Source: Sphaeroforma sirkka
Taxonomy: Eukaryota > Opisthokonta > Ichthyosporea > Ichthyophonida
Length of the DNA: 45,000 nt
Direction of reading: 5' to 3'
NCBI GenBank assembly: GCA_001586965.3
Contig: LUCW03001889.1
Location: 1 to 45,000, forward strand
Within the stretch, counting starts at the first letter, position 1. The number at the start of each line of letters is the position of its first letter. Both the position numbers and the translations under genes were made by a program. The notes beneath the pieces are model-generated. The model was not told the origin of the DNA. It saw only the letters and a list, made by a program, of their open reading frames with translations, and searched no databases. Shown here in pieces: positions 11,195 through 21,619 of the stretch.

Positions 11195-12990
11195 TTGAAC
11201 GTTAACCAGTTCAAAGACAACACAACACGTGAAGTTTGTGCACAAGAAATACAATCTACTACTGACTACACTGTTAAGAAGCGTCAGTCTCTAGCTAGGA
11301 CTTCATTTAATAACATAAAGTCCAAGCCCGAAGTCTTTAAGACACTCTTTCTAAAGGGACTCATGAACGAGAACCCTGATTTACATGCGCACATATTACG
11401 ACTATTAAACAAGTCAAGTGTAGCATATGAATATGAACGCACTAAAGATGCCCATACAAAAGGAAGAGAAGAGTCTGTGAACACAACAGACGTAGAGAAC
11501 ACGCAAGTGGATTCTCAACACCCTACCTTTATACTGGAAGAGCAGAATGATGATAACATTCTCTCTTGGCTGATGCAAAATCATAAGCTGAAGCACCAGA
11601 ACGTAAAGATGCTAAACGAAATGGGATAGCGCATCTCAAGTTGGCAACTTTAGTTGACAAAGTATATCAGTCATGCGCAGACTGTGATCTCAATCAGATC
11701 AAGCGCTATGAGTTCGCACCGCTCAAGAGTGTGACCGAAGATATTCCATGGCGCAGGGTCATCATTGATCTGGTTGACCTGCCTACGTCCGAGCACTCAG
11801 GCGACCGTTACGTATGCCACTTCTTTGATGTGGCGTCACGGTTTAACTTACTTACCCCCTTAAGGATAAAAGTACGCAGACCGTGGCAGAATTATGTTGC
11901 CAAGTCTTTGCTGACCACGGGTGGCCAGGTATTATGTGCTCTGATAACGGTAGCGAGTTCTGTGATGACATTATGTAACCATTAGTACTCGTATCAGGCA
12001 TGTGCCATAAGAGAGGTGTGCCATATAAACCGCAAACGCAAGGCGCAAATGAAACGCGCCATAGAAAACTTAAGTTCTTCTTACGCACTGCATTAACGGA
12101 TGATGCAGATGATTGGCCGTACCATCTTAAATGGGTACAAACACAAATGAACGAGTGTGCTGATCCGGTTACAGGAACTACACCCGCTCACTATTTTCGT
12201 GGCAGATATAGTGAGTTACAAATACCCTATAACAAGGATGAACCAGATCGCCATGAGTTACCATGGTTAGAAAAGGTACAACGTATACATAACGTTGTAT
12301 ACCCTTGCTTGCGAGAAACACGTAATATAGCCTTATTAAAAAGGCAAAACAGATGGAACACTACCAAGAAGATAGCAGAGTATCAGGTTGGTGGCAGAGT
12401 TAACATCCGTCAACGCAACTCTGATGCTACTGTATTAACATCTAAATGGATAGGTCCATACATAATCTCAGTAGCAGACACTAAAAGCGGAACGTACGAG
12501 GTTAATAACCCCGATGGTTCTAGTGCGCTTAATATAGGCACGAGTCGTATTCCGACTACTGAGATTATACTCGCAAGAGGACATGACTCTAGTGCCCCTC
12601 TTGATCGTTCTGAATTTAAGGACATAATATGGAGAACGGATAAGGAAGGTTACACATACTATCGTACACGCTTTATAGACGGTACGATCGCTGAGTTAAC
12701 TGCAGACGCTTTTGACAATCAAGACTATTTAAAAGCCTTTAATAGAAAATGGCGTAAACGCCTCACACAAGTCACAAGCTGATAAAGACAGCATGTTCCC
12801 AACATCTGAAGGTACGGAAGTTAAAACTTACCCACCTACAGCATTTATCCCGAGCTTTAATGCTCATCCTTCATACGTCCCAAAGACACTGAAGCGTAAG
12901 AAACGTCCAGTCGACCACCACGGACCTACTGGACCTAAGCCCAAAACTCACAGGGTAACCGAGAACGCTTAACTTCTCCGCCTGAGAAAC
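11195..12990 (+). pseudogene. DDE integrase part of element B with GPY/F module and basic tail
   Basis: The zinc-binding region ends in SCADCDLNQIKRYEFAPLK (about 11670-11720). The core includes WRRVIIDLVDLP and FDVASRFNLLTPL, then YKPQTQGANETRHRKLKFF (about 12025). A GPY/F-type module follows at about 12445 (SKWIGPYIISVADTKSGTYEV). After it comes a segment of about 45 residues (YRTRFIDGTIAEL, then YLKAFNRKWRKR) and a Lys/Arg-rich tail. This end is near-identical in element C. Fossil with several breaks. Confidence 0.82.
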
Positions 12991-13100
12991 ATTAACTATA
13001 TGTTATGCTACTTAATGTTTTCGACCCGTTTTTCCTTTCTCGATTTTCAAATCCAAAATCAGCTCGAGTGAGCAACTAGCCTCTCTTGGATTTCAAAGCT

Positions 13101-13112
13101 GGGTGGGGGCTG
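13101..13112 (+). promoter_or_regulatory. Polypurine-type tract before the 3' LTR of B
   Basis: GGGTGGGGGCTG directly precedes the LTR start TGTAGTAG. This is the expected place of the plus-strand primer. C has the same tract in reverse at 23772-23783. Confidence 0.6.
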
Positions 13113-13867
13113 TGTAGTAGCCGGGCCTCCACATTAGACTCTTATGTTGATAAACGTACTCTTAAGCAGTACGTAAATTATAAACGTACTATTAAAAGCA
13201 CGTGTATTAAATGGTTTTAACGGTTCTATTTACAAGTACCTTTTCCATTCTACAAACAGAGATATTTTGGCCCCGACCCATTAAAGGGACTGTGAACAAG
13301 GCCAAAGAGTATATTTGGAGTAGGTCTATTAAGAGCTAGATAAACACTCCAAAATATACATCTGAATACTTCGGTAGCGAGATGGCTCAACCGAACATAG
13401 GTTTCTAGAGACCCTTAATGGTTACCTAGTTTGACCTGCGCTCAGCCAACCAGATGTGCCAGTCTGATGATGGCAATTCGGCAATTCTTGATAAGTGGCC
13501 AGTTATTGGTTAAGACAATAACTAAGGACATGAAGAGTATTTTTTCTTTTTTTTCTTTTTTTCTAAAGATAGGATTTTACTAGTTTTAGTAATTCGTGCG
13601 ACGAAACAAGTAATACTAGTTTCGACGATAACGATAACGAAAACATAAATAAAATCCCTTCGGCGAAATCAGTACTGGGAGGATGATATATAGGCAATGT
13701 CTCAACCTTACAATCCCCCAGAGTATTGCTGATTTCTATGAGGCATACCTAACTTTATTACCAGACTAAAATTCGTATACTTAAAAAACTTATTAAAAGA
13801 CTTCAAGATTCTATTACGTTTAGTAGCTCTAAGACGTTTATACCGCCTTAAGAGACCGATATTTACA
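13113..13867 (+). repeat. 3' LTR of element B
   Basis: 755 bp, starting TGTAGTAGCCGGGCC and ending GATATTTACA, with AATAAA at 13648-13653. The flank after it (GAGGTATATTCG) is minus-strand E coding sequence. Confidence 0.9.
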
Positions 13868-14640
13868 GAGGTATATTCGCGTTGGTATCAAGAAGGTCTG
13901 TAAGTGACTCTCTGAAACCTTCTTGTTCATGTTCTGGGTCCTCCTCATGTGATGTGAGGAGCGATTTTCATTTTGCATCCGTAGATATAAGTAGATTGAT
14001 TAACCCTGCTGTGTATATACCTATAAATGATAGAATGTTCATACCTAGAAGTATTGGTGTCTTTTTGTCAGGTAAGTCCAATGCTTCAAAACACTGAGAG
14101 GTCTTCCTGCCTCCATAGTAAAAGTCTCAAACTTCTGTTGATACCGTGCGTTGTATTCTTGCATCTGTTTGTGCTAGTTGTATACAACCCGGTTGCGCTC
14201 TATCAGAAAGATATAGTTATGATACTACACTTTTGTCTATGCATGAGCGTTGTGCACCCGAGTCTACTAGTCCATTGTATGTATTGCCATTAGTTTGTAT
14301 GTCAACGTGTAAACGTTGGTCTCGTGGTGCGGGAAGTAAGGATAAAGGTTCATAATTTATATCATTTGCATTCATTAACAACGTTTCTTCATCTGTAAAT
14401 ACATCGAGTCTGTCAGCCAGATCAATCATGTTGACTTCCGCCCGCCAGTGTTTCAGTGCTCATCACCTTCTGTGATATCTTCCACTTTGCCAGATGTAAT
14501 AAGGTTCATCATTTGCATTTATTAACAACGTTTCTTCATCTGTAAATACATCGAGTCTGTCAGCCAGATCAATCATGCTTACTTCCGCCCATCAGTGTTT
14601 TCAGTGCTCATCACCTTCTGTAATATCTTCCACTTTGCCA
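13868..14640 (-). pseudogene. Gag end, protease and RT start of element E
   Basis: The minus strand encodes MIDLADRLDVFTDEETLL, then YEPLSLLPAPRDQRLHVDIQ and GLVDSGAQRSCIDKSVV, the last being a retroviral-type aspartic protease active site (DSGA). Elements F and G carry the same block. The start of the RT region lies at 13868-14000. Fossil. Confidence 0.7.
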
Positions 14641-14648
14641 GATGTAAT
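14345..14648 (-). repeat. Tandem duplication at the gag-protease junction of E
   Basis: Two adjacent copies of about 150 bases, starting at 14345 and 14501 (both AAGGTTCAT) and ending in CCAGATGTAAT. They encode the ARLFITSGKVEDITEGDEH to MIDLADRL region. Confidence 0.85.
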
Positions 14649-15099
14649 GAACAGTCTTGCTATCTGTACATCTTTCTTGGCTCGCTCCTCAGCCTGTTTG
14701 GCTTGATTCGCTTTCTTCTTGGGACATTTACTGAACCGATGTGGGGCTGGCATTACCAGGTAGTAGGGGCATGCGCGCTCTTCACGTACCCCTTTCTTCT
14801 CCTGTGCCTGTCCCCCTGGCCGATTGTGGTTGTTTGCACCTTTGTCTGTTTTGCAGCGTTTGTTAGCATTGGTAGTGATAGCCTCTGCCGGTGTGGTTGT
14901 CTGTGCGTTGTTACGCTTGTTTACTGCTCACACCTGATCCCTCAATATACGTTCTACTTGTGTCACAGCCGCCGTTCTTATGTGTGTCTCAGTCATAAAA
15001 TGAAACTTGATGTGTTCTATGTCTGACAAGTGTCCTTCACTCCCATCTGGTTGTTTATATCCTTTGATTAGGGTATCCACCACCGATAACAGTCCATAG

Positions 15100-16030
15100 T
15101 ACTTAAGTGCTAGCTAGGTACCTTTGTACTTTGAGGATTTGGAAGTGTATGGGTACCTTGTCTGAGTTGCGGTAACTCTCCTCTAACATCGTCATTGTCT
15201 TGTGCACACGCTCTGTGCGCTCTTTGACGTTCATCTTCTTATTCTGCATGTCATTGAGAAACTTCTCCAATAGATAGTCTAATGGGTGTGATCTGAGTCG
15301 ATCAAAAACGATTATATTGAACTGTTCAGGATATGTGAAGTGCATAGTCGCATGTGTCTCGCATCTCTTAAGTTATTGAGTACTAATTTGGTTTTCTCCG
15401 TTGCATCAGTGGAATCCAATAGGCTTCTCACTAGTGCTGGGTACTGACACAGTGGCATTGACTTAGCTAAGAATAGATCACTACATTATGTAGTGAAATC
15501 TATGATGTCTTTACAATTTTCCATTATAAAGAAACTATTCTTAGGCAACTTGGGAAATGCCGAAGTCATGAGTAGTTTCTTAAGAAAAGGTTCGTTTATC
15601 TGATCACCCAAGCGTGAACGCATGAGCTCTAGCTCGCTAATGTACAGACTTATTTGAATGAGTTGATCACCACAATCGTTAATTGTTTGGTCATACCGTC
15701 GTCTGAGCTCCGCATTCACTAGTGGCATGCGTCGCTCAGGTTATTGATCATAGATGCCTACCCTCATCTTGTGTAGAGTTGGTATGGGCACCGGTGCTGT
15801 TTGTTCCAACTTGGACATAAACCGACTCACCAGAACATGATTGCCTTGGCAGATACTCTTATCTATTTCTAGACGCATTGCTGACGCTGAGATGGGTGCC
15901 TCCGCCGGTGTAGGCTGGCCCGAACTACTGCCTGGGCTTGCCCCCCCCCCCCCATTGGGCTGACTCTCACGTCATCCGCGCCTTCACTACCCCCCTTTCA
16001 CTGTACACGCCTGCTCTGGTTGCCAGTGGC
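15100..16030 (-). pseudogene. gag-like part of element E
   Basis: Reading leftwards the minus strand gives a Gly/Ser/Pro-rich start with a run of 13 G (C-run on the plus strand, 15941-15953), then an alpha-helical segment (IDKSICQGNHVLVSRFMSKL), PLVNAELRRRYDQTINDCGD and FDRLRSHPLDYLLEKFLNDM. The last block recurs in element G near 39000-39060, which ties this part to the E/F/G lineage. No zinc knuckle was recognised. Fossil. Confidence 0.55.
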
Positions 16031-16150
16031 ATTTTCAGATGTCTGCGTTGGTGTGTGGGTGTTAGTGGATTATTAATAAAGACTCTGGTTATGTTTTGTG
16101 CGAAGGCGCGCGCTTTATAAGGGTTGACAACGGTGTTTGTTAGTCAAGCT

Positions 16151-16281
16151 TATTCCGTCATGTGTGACGTCACTTGTACTTATTCCGTCACGTGATAATT
16201 TATTGTCACTTGTGCTTATTCTGTCATGTGAGAGTTTATTTTCTCGAGATCTCAATGAGATGTTCGGTCCTGGTGACGTCA
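16151..16281. promoter_or_regulatory. Cluster of TGACGTCA and TCACGTGA palindromes with short repeats
   Basis: TGACGTCA occurs at 16165-16172 and 16274-16281, and TCACGTGA at 16188-16195. The phrase TTATTCYGTCAYGTG recurs three times between 16151 and 16232 with spacing of about 30-36. The octamers match CRE/bZIP and E-box palindromes in form. A regulatory role is inference only. Confidence 0.3.
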
Positions 16282-17241
16282 CTGTGAAAATTCGGTCTTG
16301 TTGACCTCACCATGTGTTTCAGTCTTGTGACAGATTTGAGATATTGTATTGTACCGAACTTCCGTGATTTGTATGTTACTACTGTGTTTGTTGTACCAAA
16401 TCCATTCGTGATTCTCTGACTTACTGTTGTTGCAACGTATTGGGCCTTGCGTGCCTCTTTTGTGCTGTGACTTTTATGTTCTCACCGTGTGTCCGAAAGC
16501 GTGCTTGCTTGTGATTTTGTTGTCTGATCGAACAGTAGTGCTTGCTTTGCTCGTCTCCTGTTTGTGCGATCTGTGTTAAACCGTAACTTTGTGAGTTTCT
16601 TTGGTTAGCTGTATTTTTGCGTTGTTCTTGGTTGGTTACCCTTTGATTTACCGCTTCACTATGTACACGTTTGAGCTGTTTGGCTCTCGTGTGTGCTTGT
16701 GCATGCGTATCGATCTGAATGGCATGTGTACACCCTGTAATCGTTACTTGTACTTTGAGCACTTTCTGGTTCGTTTGTTTGGAAGTATGTACCCTTGTTT
16801 TGATCTTTTGTTTGTTTGATCAATATATATATGTGCTCTGAATTGAGCGTTGTTAATTTGTGCTCGCTTGATTTGGCTGTACATTCCTTTATTGATCTTC
16901 TTGAGACACTTAGTGTGGTCGATCGGAATATTTGTGTGTTCTAATTTGAACTGAATATAAGTCTCTACGTGCTAGTGTATGTGTTTCTGTTGTGTATATT
17001 CTACGTTGTGGCTGGACGCTTAATCCGTTTCAGTCATTATTTCTGTGTGTATACTCTGTGTGTTCTTGTAGAATTCAATGTCTGGTTGCATGTTGTGTGT
17101 TTCCTAGAAATGTTTTCTACTGGTCTTAATATACTTTACAGTATCTATGTTTATATGTTTATATTAACCTCCCTAGATTACTATACAGTATCTTTGCGTG
17201 AGATGGTTTTATTGCCCGCGTTAGACTACTTGTGTGATTGG

Positions 17242-17640
17242 AAGATCTCTCTCGATCTCACTTGCTTGTGATACTTCTGAAACATTTGTTCTTAATCGTG
17301 AAGATCCTCTTGTATTTGCATTTGTGTTATGTATGTTTATCATATGTGGCACCTCTGTAATATACTTGTTGGCGTGCGTGTAATATCTTAGATTGCTTGT
17401 GCATTCTAAAGAACTCTCTCAATTTCATGTGCTCTTGATGTTTCTAAGATTTCTTGTGCGCTATACTAAGCACTTGGATTATGTGTGTTTATCACAGGCT
17501 GTACCCCTGTGATATGCTTGGTTCCGCGTGTGGATTATTCTAGATTACTCGTGCATTGTTAAGATCTCTCTCAATTGCACGTGATCGTGAAGCTTCTAGG
17601 ATTTCTTGTGCGCTATATTAAGATCAGTCAGTGATTTGTC
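17242..17640. repeat. Three diverged tandem units of about 150-167 bp
   Basis: Units begin near 17242, 17409 and 17561 with AGAWCTCTCTCRATY. They share TTTCTTGTGCGCTATAYTAAG and a segment with TGTTTATCAYA, then CCTCTGTAATAT or CCCTGTGATAT. They are clearly related though diverged. Confidence 0.65.
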
Positions 17641-17986
17641 TAATGCATGCTCTTTGTGTGCCTGCGATCCGATGTTCGCTATGACACTTATTATTCTGGT
17701 GTTTTCTATTATGTTACCCTTACTACTCATAGCCAAATGGCCAATCTTTAAAGTTAGTGATTCTGATATAATGCGATCGATTGTGCTATCTCAATATTCT
17801 AACTCAGTGTTGCTTGCCCTGTGTGAGTTGTTGTACTGCACTGTGCGACACCCTTATGTTTGCCTGTAATTGCTGTTTTAGTTTATTGATTCTCAAACCC
17901 TTCTTTTTGAATGGTTCTATAAGCTTGTACCCGCCTCAACATAAGTTGTACGTGTTTGTGAGCGTCTTATCTCGTGTTGTTTCTTA

Positions 17987-18001
17987 GGGCCCCTGACGCC
18001 A
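17987..18001 (-). promoter_or_regulatory. Possible tRNA primer-binding site of element E
   Basis: The minus strand reads TGGCGTCAGGGGCCC one base after an LTR-type end (AAAATTCA). The TGG start and the position fit a tRNA primer site. The tRNA was not identified. Confidence 0.4.
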
Positions 18002-18002
18002 G

Positions 18003-18540
18003 TGAATTTTCTTGTTCGAAAATCCCCCAACATTGATTAATTAATCACCTTGACACCTATATTTTTCTCGTTATTATCACTGTTCACTTAAGATAGCTGT
18101 AATACTTCTGTAACGTGTTCAGACACGTCGTTATGTACCTCAGTTGTTGCTCTGAATTTCTGGTGTTCTTTGTTTCCTTCTCCCGTCTTCTACCTTCTCT
18201 GTTGTTGGTCTTTGCGTCTCCGGCTGACCTTCTTGTTTGTTCCAGTCTCCACTTCTTCGACACAGGTTGCTTTGAATTTTTAGAGATTGTATAAGATAAT
18301 AATAAAGTCTATAGCTCTCACACTTGTAGTGTTTTCTCCTCTAGTGTGATAGACTTCTTGATGACTTATCTATAAGAATATTGTATGGAGAGTAGCTGAA
18401 AGGTACTTTTACGACTATCTCAGCTAGGAAAAGTCCCTAGTCTGGGAGAACCGAACTGAGTCTTTATTTATGTTTTCACTAGACTCAGGATTTACTTGAG
18501 TGTTTCTCTCACACGCGGGAGTCCCGGCGGGCCGCGACTA
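18003..18540 (-). repeat. 5' LTR-like segment of element E
   Basis: The part 18360-18530 reversed matches F's 5' LTR: ACTCCCGCGTGTGAGAGAAA, GAGTCTAGTGAAAACA, TAGGGACTTTTCCTAGCTGAGATA. The inner end is placed at 18003 (TG on the plus strand) next to the possible primer site. The outer end is not resolved. Confidence 0.55.
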
Positions 18541-19249
18541 AAAAAATGCCCAATAGTCCGTCCGTTGAAACCCCCTCTGCAAATTTTGGCACGCCACTTT
18601 CGTGTCAGCCAACGGAAAGGACATTCGTCGTTGCATAGAATCACTTTTTAAAACCAGTGATTCTCTGCGACCGAACTTAGGTCAATAAACCTAGACTGTT
18701 CCGAACTTTCGTGTACGTTTGTAGTAAGTCCCACTCAAATAGCTATATCTGAACGTTCTCCTCTAATCATCAGCGAGTCGTTGCGTCATTATTAGATTAT
18801 TGAATATAAGTAACTAGGACTCTAATGAGTCATGTGTACAGTCTCGAACATAAAACTAGGTTTATCAGATTCTATGATCTGATAACCACAAACAGACCTG
18901 TGCTGTCATTATACTTAAGATCTAGAGTGTCTGGCTGACATTTACCCTCGAGAGCTAGAGCAGTAGGCTGGTATCTAATGTCAGAGAGCTAGAGGGCCTG
19001 AAGTGTACGTCTCGGGCGGCTCGTCGTATGCTGCATGTAAAATATGTACAAGGTAGAGTATTATATGTGAGCGCGCTGGCGCTTGCGCGTACGAGTCTGT
19101 GTTGCCTTATGGTAAGCGGCAATGTCATTAGGATCGTCAAAGGGCATCGGCCGTTTCCCATGTGGGATCCGCTGTACACGATCGCATCAAGTATTCAGTC
19201 GCACCAGTGTTGTGTGTCATTCGTGTGATGTCTTATGATGTTTCTGAGC
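18541..19249. other. Unassigned stretch
   Basis: No recognisable gene or repeat. A 74-residue open stretch on the minus strand (18955-19179) has no recognisable features. This may be the outer LTR of E plus flanking DNA. Confidence 0.3.
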
Positions 19250-19560
19250 TAAACTCTACCTTACATCCATAATGCGTAGTTTCAAAGAGGCGGTTCAGTA
19301 ATGCCATGTGCTAATCAGAGGGGTTCGACTCGGACAGATTTGCCGTTGAACTCAATAGGGGCAGAGCCATTTCAATGAAATAACTCATAACGCTGTCCGA
19401 TATAATCTTGATCACGTATGGTCCGAATAGAGGTCACATTGCCTTCGTAGTTCGATCTTCAGCACGTACCATTATGGGCAAAGTACCCTGGACGAACATT
19501 TAGGGCGGGACTACAGGGCCCGACCTTACCTCTTGATAGAAAATCCTGTTCTACACAGGA
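19250..19560 (-). pseudogene. Possible Gypsy integrase C-terminal remnant
   Basis: Minus-strand reading shows VRAEDRTTKAM, FGPYVIK and APIEFNGKSVRVEPL. This resembles the GPY-like end of a Gypsy integrase, and loosely the end of element F's integrase (CILDGTKAPEYS and following). Weak, old, and not tied to a defined element. Confidence 0.3.
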
Positions 19561-19876
19561 ACGTAATGATTAATACAGCAGACGCGCCGATCATAACAGG
19601 ACTTCTGACTGAGTTCACTTATTTCAGGCTTAATACTCTTTACATAGTGTCACTTGGGTTTGTCCACATTTTTAAGTGATCAAATTACTCTATTTATTAT
19701 ACTACGTTTGTTGGAGACTAAATCGACTAAGGAGCAACTCAGTCTAGTTTACATTTTTTTTACAATAATAACGGGATCCAGTGACCGACTGCTTTAACGG
19801 TTGCTTGAAACTCTTCACCTGTTTTCATTAATCTGTGCTAAGGTGGAGACATCAATTGCTAAGGAACCGACACCTG
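19561..19876. other. Unassigned AT-rich stretch
   Basis: I see no coding, RNA or repeat signal here. Confidence 0.3.
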
Positions 19877-20212
19877 AGGTTATATAAAAAGTTATATATA
19901 TAAAAATTGAAATAAAAATATTTGTGCCCTGCACCTGTTTTTGTACTACCGAGTTACTGGGCAGATCTTTGTCCTGTTTGTTTTTGTCTGACTTTCTGGC
20001 CTGCGTGCAGTGGGCTGAGCCTCTCCCCAATGCTGGGGCTTCTGACCGTACACATTTTGATCCAATATTCAAACGTAACGCACAAGACAATTTCAACTGG
20101 GCCATGGGCCAATCAGATTAACACCAAATGCAAAAATTTTGAAGCCACTGGGAAACGAACCAGCGACCGAAATATTTTTTAGCGAAGTACTTTACCACCG
20201 AGCCAACACACC
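19877..20212 (-). repeat. tRNA-derived SINE
   Basis: Minus strand, from 20212 leftwards: a tRNA-like head of about 73 bases with an A box (TGGCTCGGTGG) and a B box (GGTTCGTTTCC). A unique body of about 200 bases follows, then an A/T-rich tail near 19877-19920. The first and last bases of the tRNA-like unit do not pair as an acceptor stem, so it is not a working tRNA gene. Such elements are transcribed by RNA polymerase III and move with the help of a LINE; no LINE is visible here. Tail and 3' boundary are approximate, and no clear target duplication was found. Confidence 0.6.
20151..20205 (-). promoter_or_regulatory. RNA polymerase III A and B boxes of the SINE
   Basis: A box at 20195-20205 and B box at 20151-20161, read on the minus strand. 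Box starts are 44 bases apart, the distance from position 8 to 52 in a standard tRNA. Confidence 0.65.
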
Positions 20213-20889
20213 TGTTGATTCGGTATATGCTCCACAATATTAATATTTTTTCAGTCTAGATTTCCCTCTTACAGAAAATCTCCCCTCTTACAGAATGTCA
20301 CAAGCAAGAATCATAAATTTTTCCAAGTCTAATTTTTGGCCACATCTTCGAAGCAAACCTCGGGATCAATTTTTATATGAAGCTTGGATTCCGTCAAACT
20401 ACATCTATAGCTTCAGGGAGAGTATTGATCACAGTAAACCAGGATTGTTTACCAAGCATAAAACTACGGTCAAGCATCGGAGGCTCAACAAGCTTTATCC
20501 CAGCATCAACCAAGGAGAGAATCTAAACTCGAGAGGGACACAGAAATACTACAGATGGAAATTAATCTCGGAGTCGAAGTGCCGGGAATACGGAAACATC
20601 ATTATGGAAAATCTCTGATGGGCATAAGGGCATCCCTAAATATCGGAGGAGTACAATCTAAACGTATAAAGCTAAATATTTAAATGGAAGCCACGATCAG
20701 TTGAAGACGTGGCGACACTGCCTTTGGATTGGGTCATAGTTTAAGTGAGAACCTTTTTCACCTTAAGAGGTGATTTTTAATGGCTCAAGGATTACGAGTC
20801 CAATGCACATAAAAGCAGGGACTCGAATCAAATAAATCAGAACTATTCACTTAAAAATTAAAACACTTTAAGATACTTTAATATCTGAG

Positions 20890-20894
<5 letters not shown>
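20213..20894 (+). other. Unassigned stretch with a 107-residue open frame and two acceptor-like sites
   Basis: 20295-20618 reads as a basic protein of 107 residues, not recognised. Just upstream, CCCTCTTACAG and CCCCTCTTACAG end at about 20274 and 20293; both look like splice acceptors (pyrimidine tract plus AG). The frame could be an exon of a host gene or chance. No donor site is convincing. Confidence 0.2.
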
Positions 20895-20974
<80 letters not shown>

Positions 20975-20999
20975 CGCGTGTGTGGGTGTGTGTGTGTGG

Positions 21000-21034
<35 letters not shown>

Positions 21035-21069
21035 AATACACACATATATACATATATATATATATATAC
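20895..21069. repeat. Compound microsatellite (AT)n-(GT)n-(AT)n
   Basis: About 62 bases of AT, then an interrupted GT tract (20957-21000), then AT/ACAT-type repeats to 21069. The Tyr/Ile-rich open frames read across it are repeat artefacts. Confidence 0.95.
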
Positions 21070-21446
21070 GTGAGGTACCCCACTATCCACTACCCCTGCG
21101 GAGTAGTTAACAGTGACATACGTTTACTGGGGTCCGACGGTACGTTTTCTGATTTCCCTAACTTGGGTTCTACTTGGGTTTTTAGTCCCGCAGCCCCCCA
21201 ACCCTGCCTCCCTCACCCCTCCCTCGCCCGCCAGAAAAATTTAAAACATAAAAATAATTTAACCGTCGAAATTTTACACACATGCACTGGGACCCATGGA
21301 GGGTGTAATTTTTTGATAGTGCAGAAACACAAATACATACAATACAATAATGCTATTATCGTTTTTTGCCTGCATCATCTCATATAAAGGGGTTGCCTTG
21401 CGCTTACATAGCGACCCAGTCTAAGCCAAATATTTATAGGGTTTTA
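21070..21446. other. Unassigned stretch between microsatellites
   Basis: No recognisable gene. It contains a C-rich patch (about 21188-21232). Nothing else can be supported. Confidence 0.3.
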
Positions 21447-21512
21447 TACACACACTGTCTAGAATTGCTCAGGAGAAGGACACAACAATCGAAAAGGCTC
21501 CCAGAATTGAAG
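21447..21512 (+). other. Candidate exon 1 of an unidentified gene
   Basis: An open segment ends at GAAG followed by the donor-like GTATGATAAG at 21513. The left end is unclear; an acceptor-like TGTCTAG ends near 21461. Together with 21620-21697 it suggests a GT-AG intron of 107 bases. Evidence is splice-site form and open frame only. Confidence 0.25.
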
Positions 21513-21619
21513 GTATGATAAGCTCTAAGCTAGCCGCAAACGTATAACCTTAGGTTGCTTATAAACATACATGTACTATTTGCATTTAATGATCTAACAT
21601 GTTTCACTATTTTGCGTAG

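Larger units (their letters stand above)
6085..13867 (+). mobile_element. Element B: Ty3/Gypsy LTR retrotransposon with MT-like domain
   Basis: Order: LTR, 124-bp leader, gag, protease, RT, RNase H, MT-like domain, DDE integrase with GPY/F module and basic tail, purine-rich tract, LTR. The 3' LTR is whole (755 bp). The 5' LTR is represented from 6085 on, and the missing outer ~180 bp are expected left of the window, beyond element A. The two LTRs differ at about 20 positions over ~577 aligned bases, so the element is fairly young but not recent. It is a fossil with roughly eight to ten breaks. The right flank at 13868 is minus-strand element E, so B appears to sit inside E. Confidence 0.88.
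16031..17986 (-). other. Long leader-like region of element E, strongly T/G-biased on the plus strand
   Basis: About 2 kb between the gag part and the possible primer site with no recognisable protein. The plus strand is rich in T and TG. The minus strand gives a Gln/His/Thr-rich open stretch at 16421-16762 that matches no family I know, and composition alone could explain it. It contains a palindrome cluster (16151-16281) and diverged repeats (17242-17640). Alternatively, part of it may be unrelated DNA inserted in E. Confidence 0.35.
13868..18540 (-). mobile_element. Element E: second Gypsy lineage, old copy interrupted by B
   Basis: On the minus strand, from the right: LTR-like segment (18003-~18540), possible primer site, ~2-kb leader, gag (about 15100-16030), protease and the beginning of RT (13868-14640). 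RT continuation, RNase H and integrase should lie left of B and A, outside this window. Homology to elements F and G identifies the lineage; the stretch at 13868-13960 matches F at about 40650-40735. It is an old fossil with many breaks (more than ten). The right boundary is uncertain because the LTR homology to F fades near 18540. Confidence 0.7.

Noticed and set aside
14595-15026. A 143-residue hydrophobic plus-strand frame
   Set aside because: Antisense to the gag region of element E; explained by reverse-strand composition.
13868-16000. DIRS-type tyrosine recombinase linked to the MT-like domains
   Set aside because: No tyrosine-recombinase motifs were found here or elsewhere in the window; the MT-like blocks are followed by DDE integrase instead.
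16969-17271. A hydrophobic 100-residue plus-strand frame resembling a membrane protein
   Set aside because: The T-rich strand yields Phe/Leu/Tyr/Val by composition, and there is no family resemblance.
20140-20212. Functional tRNA gene on the minus strand
   Set aside because: The A and B boxes are good but the acceptor ends do not pair, and a SINE-like body and tail follow.
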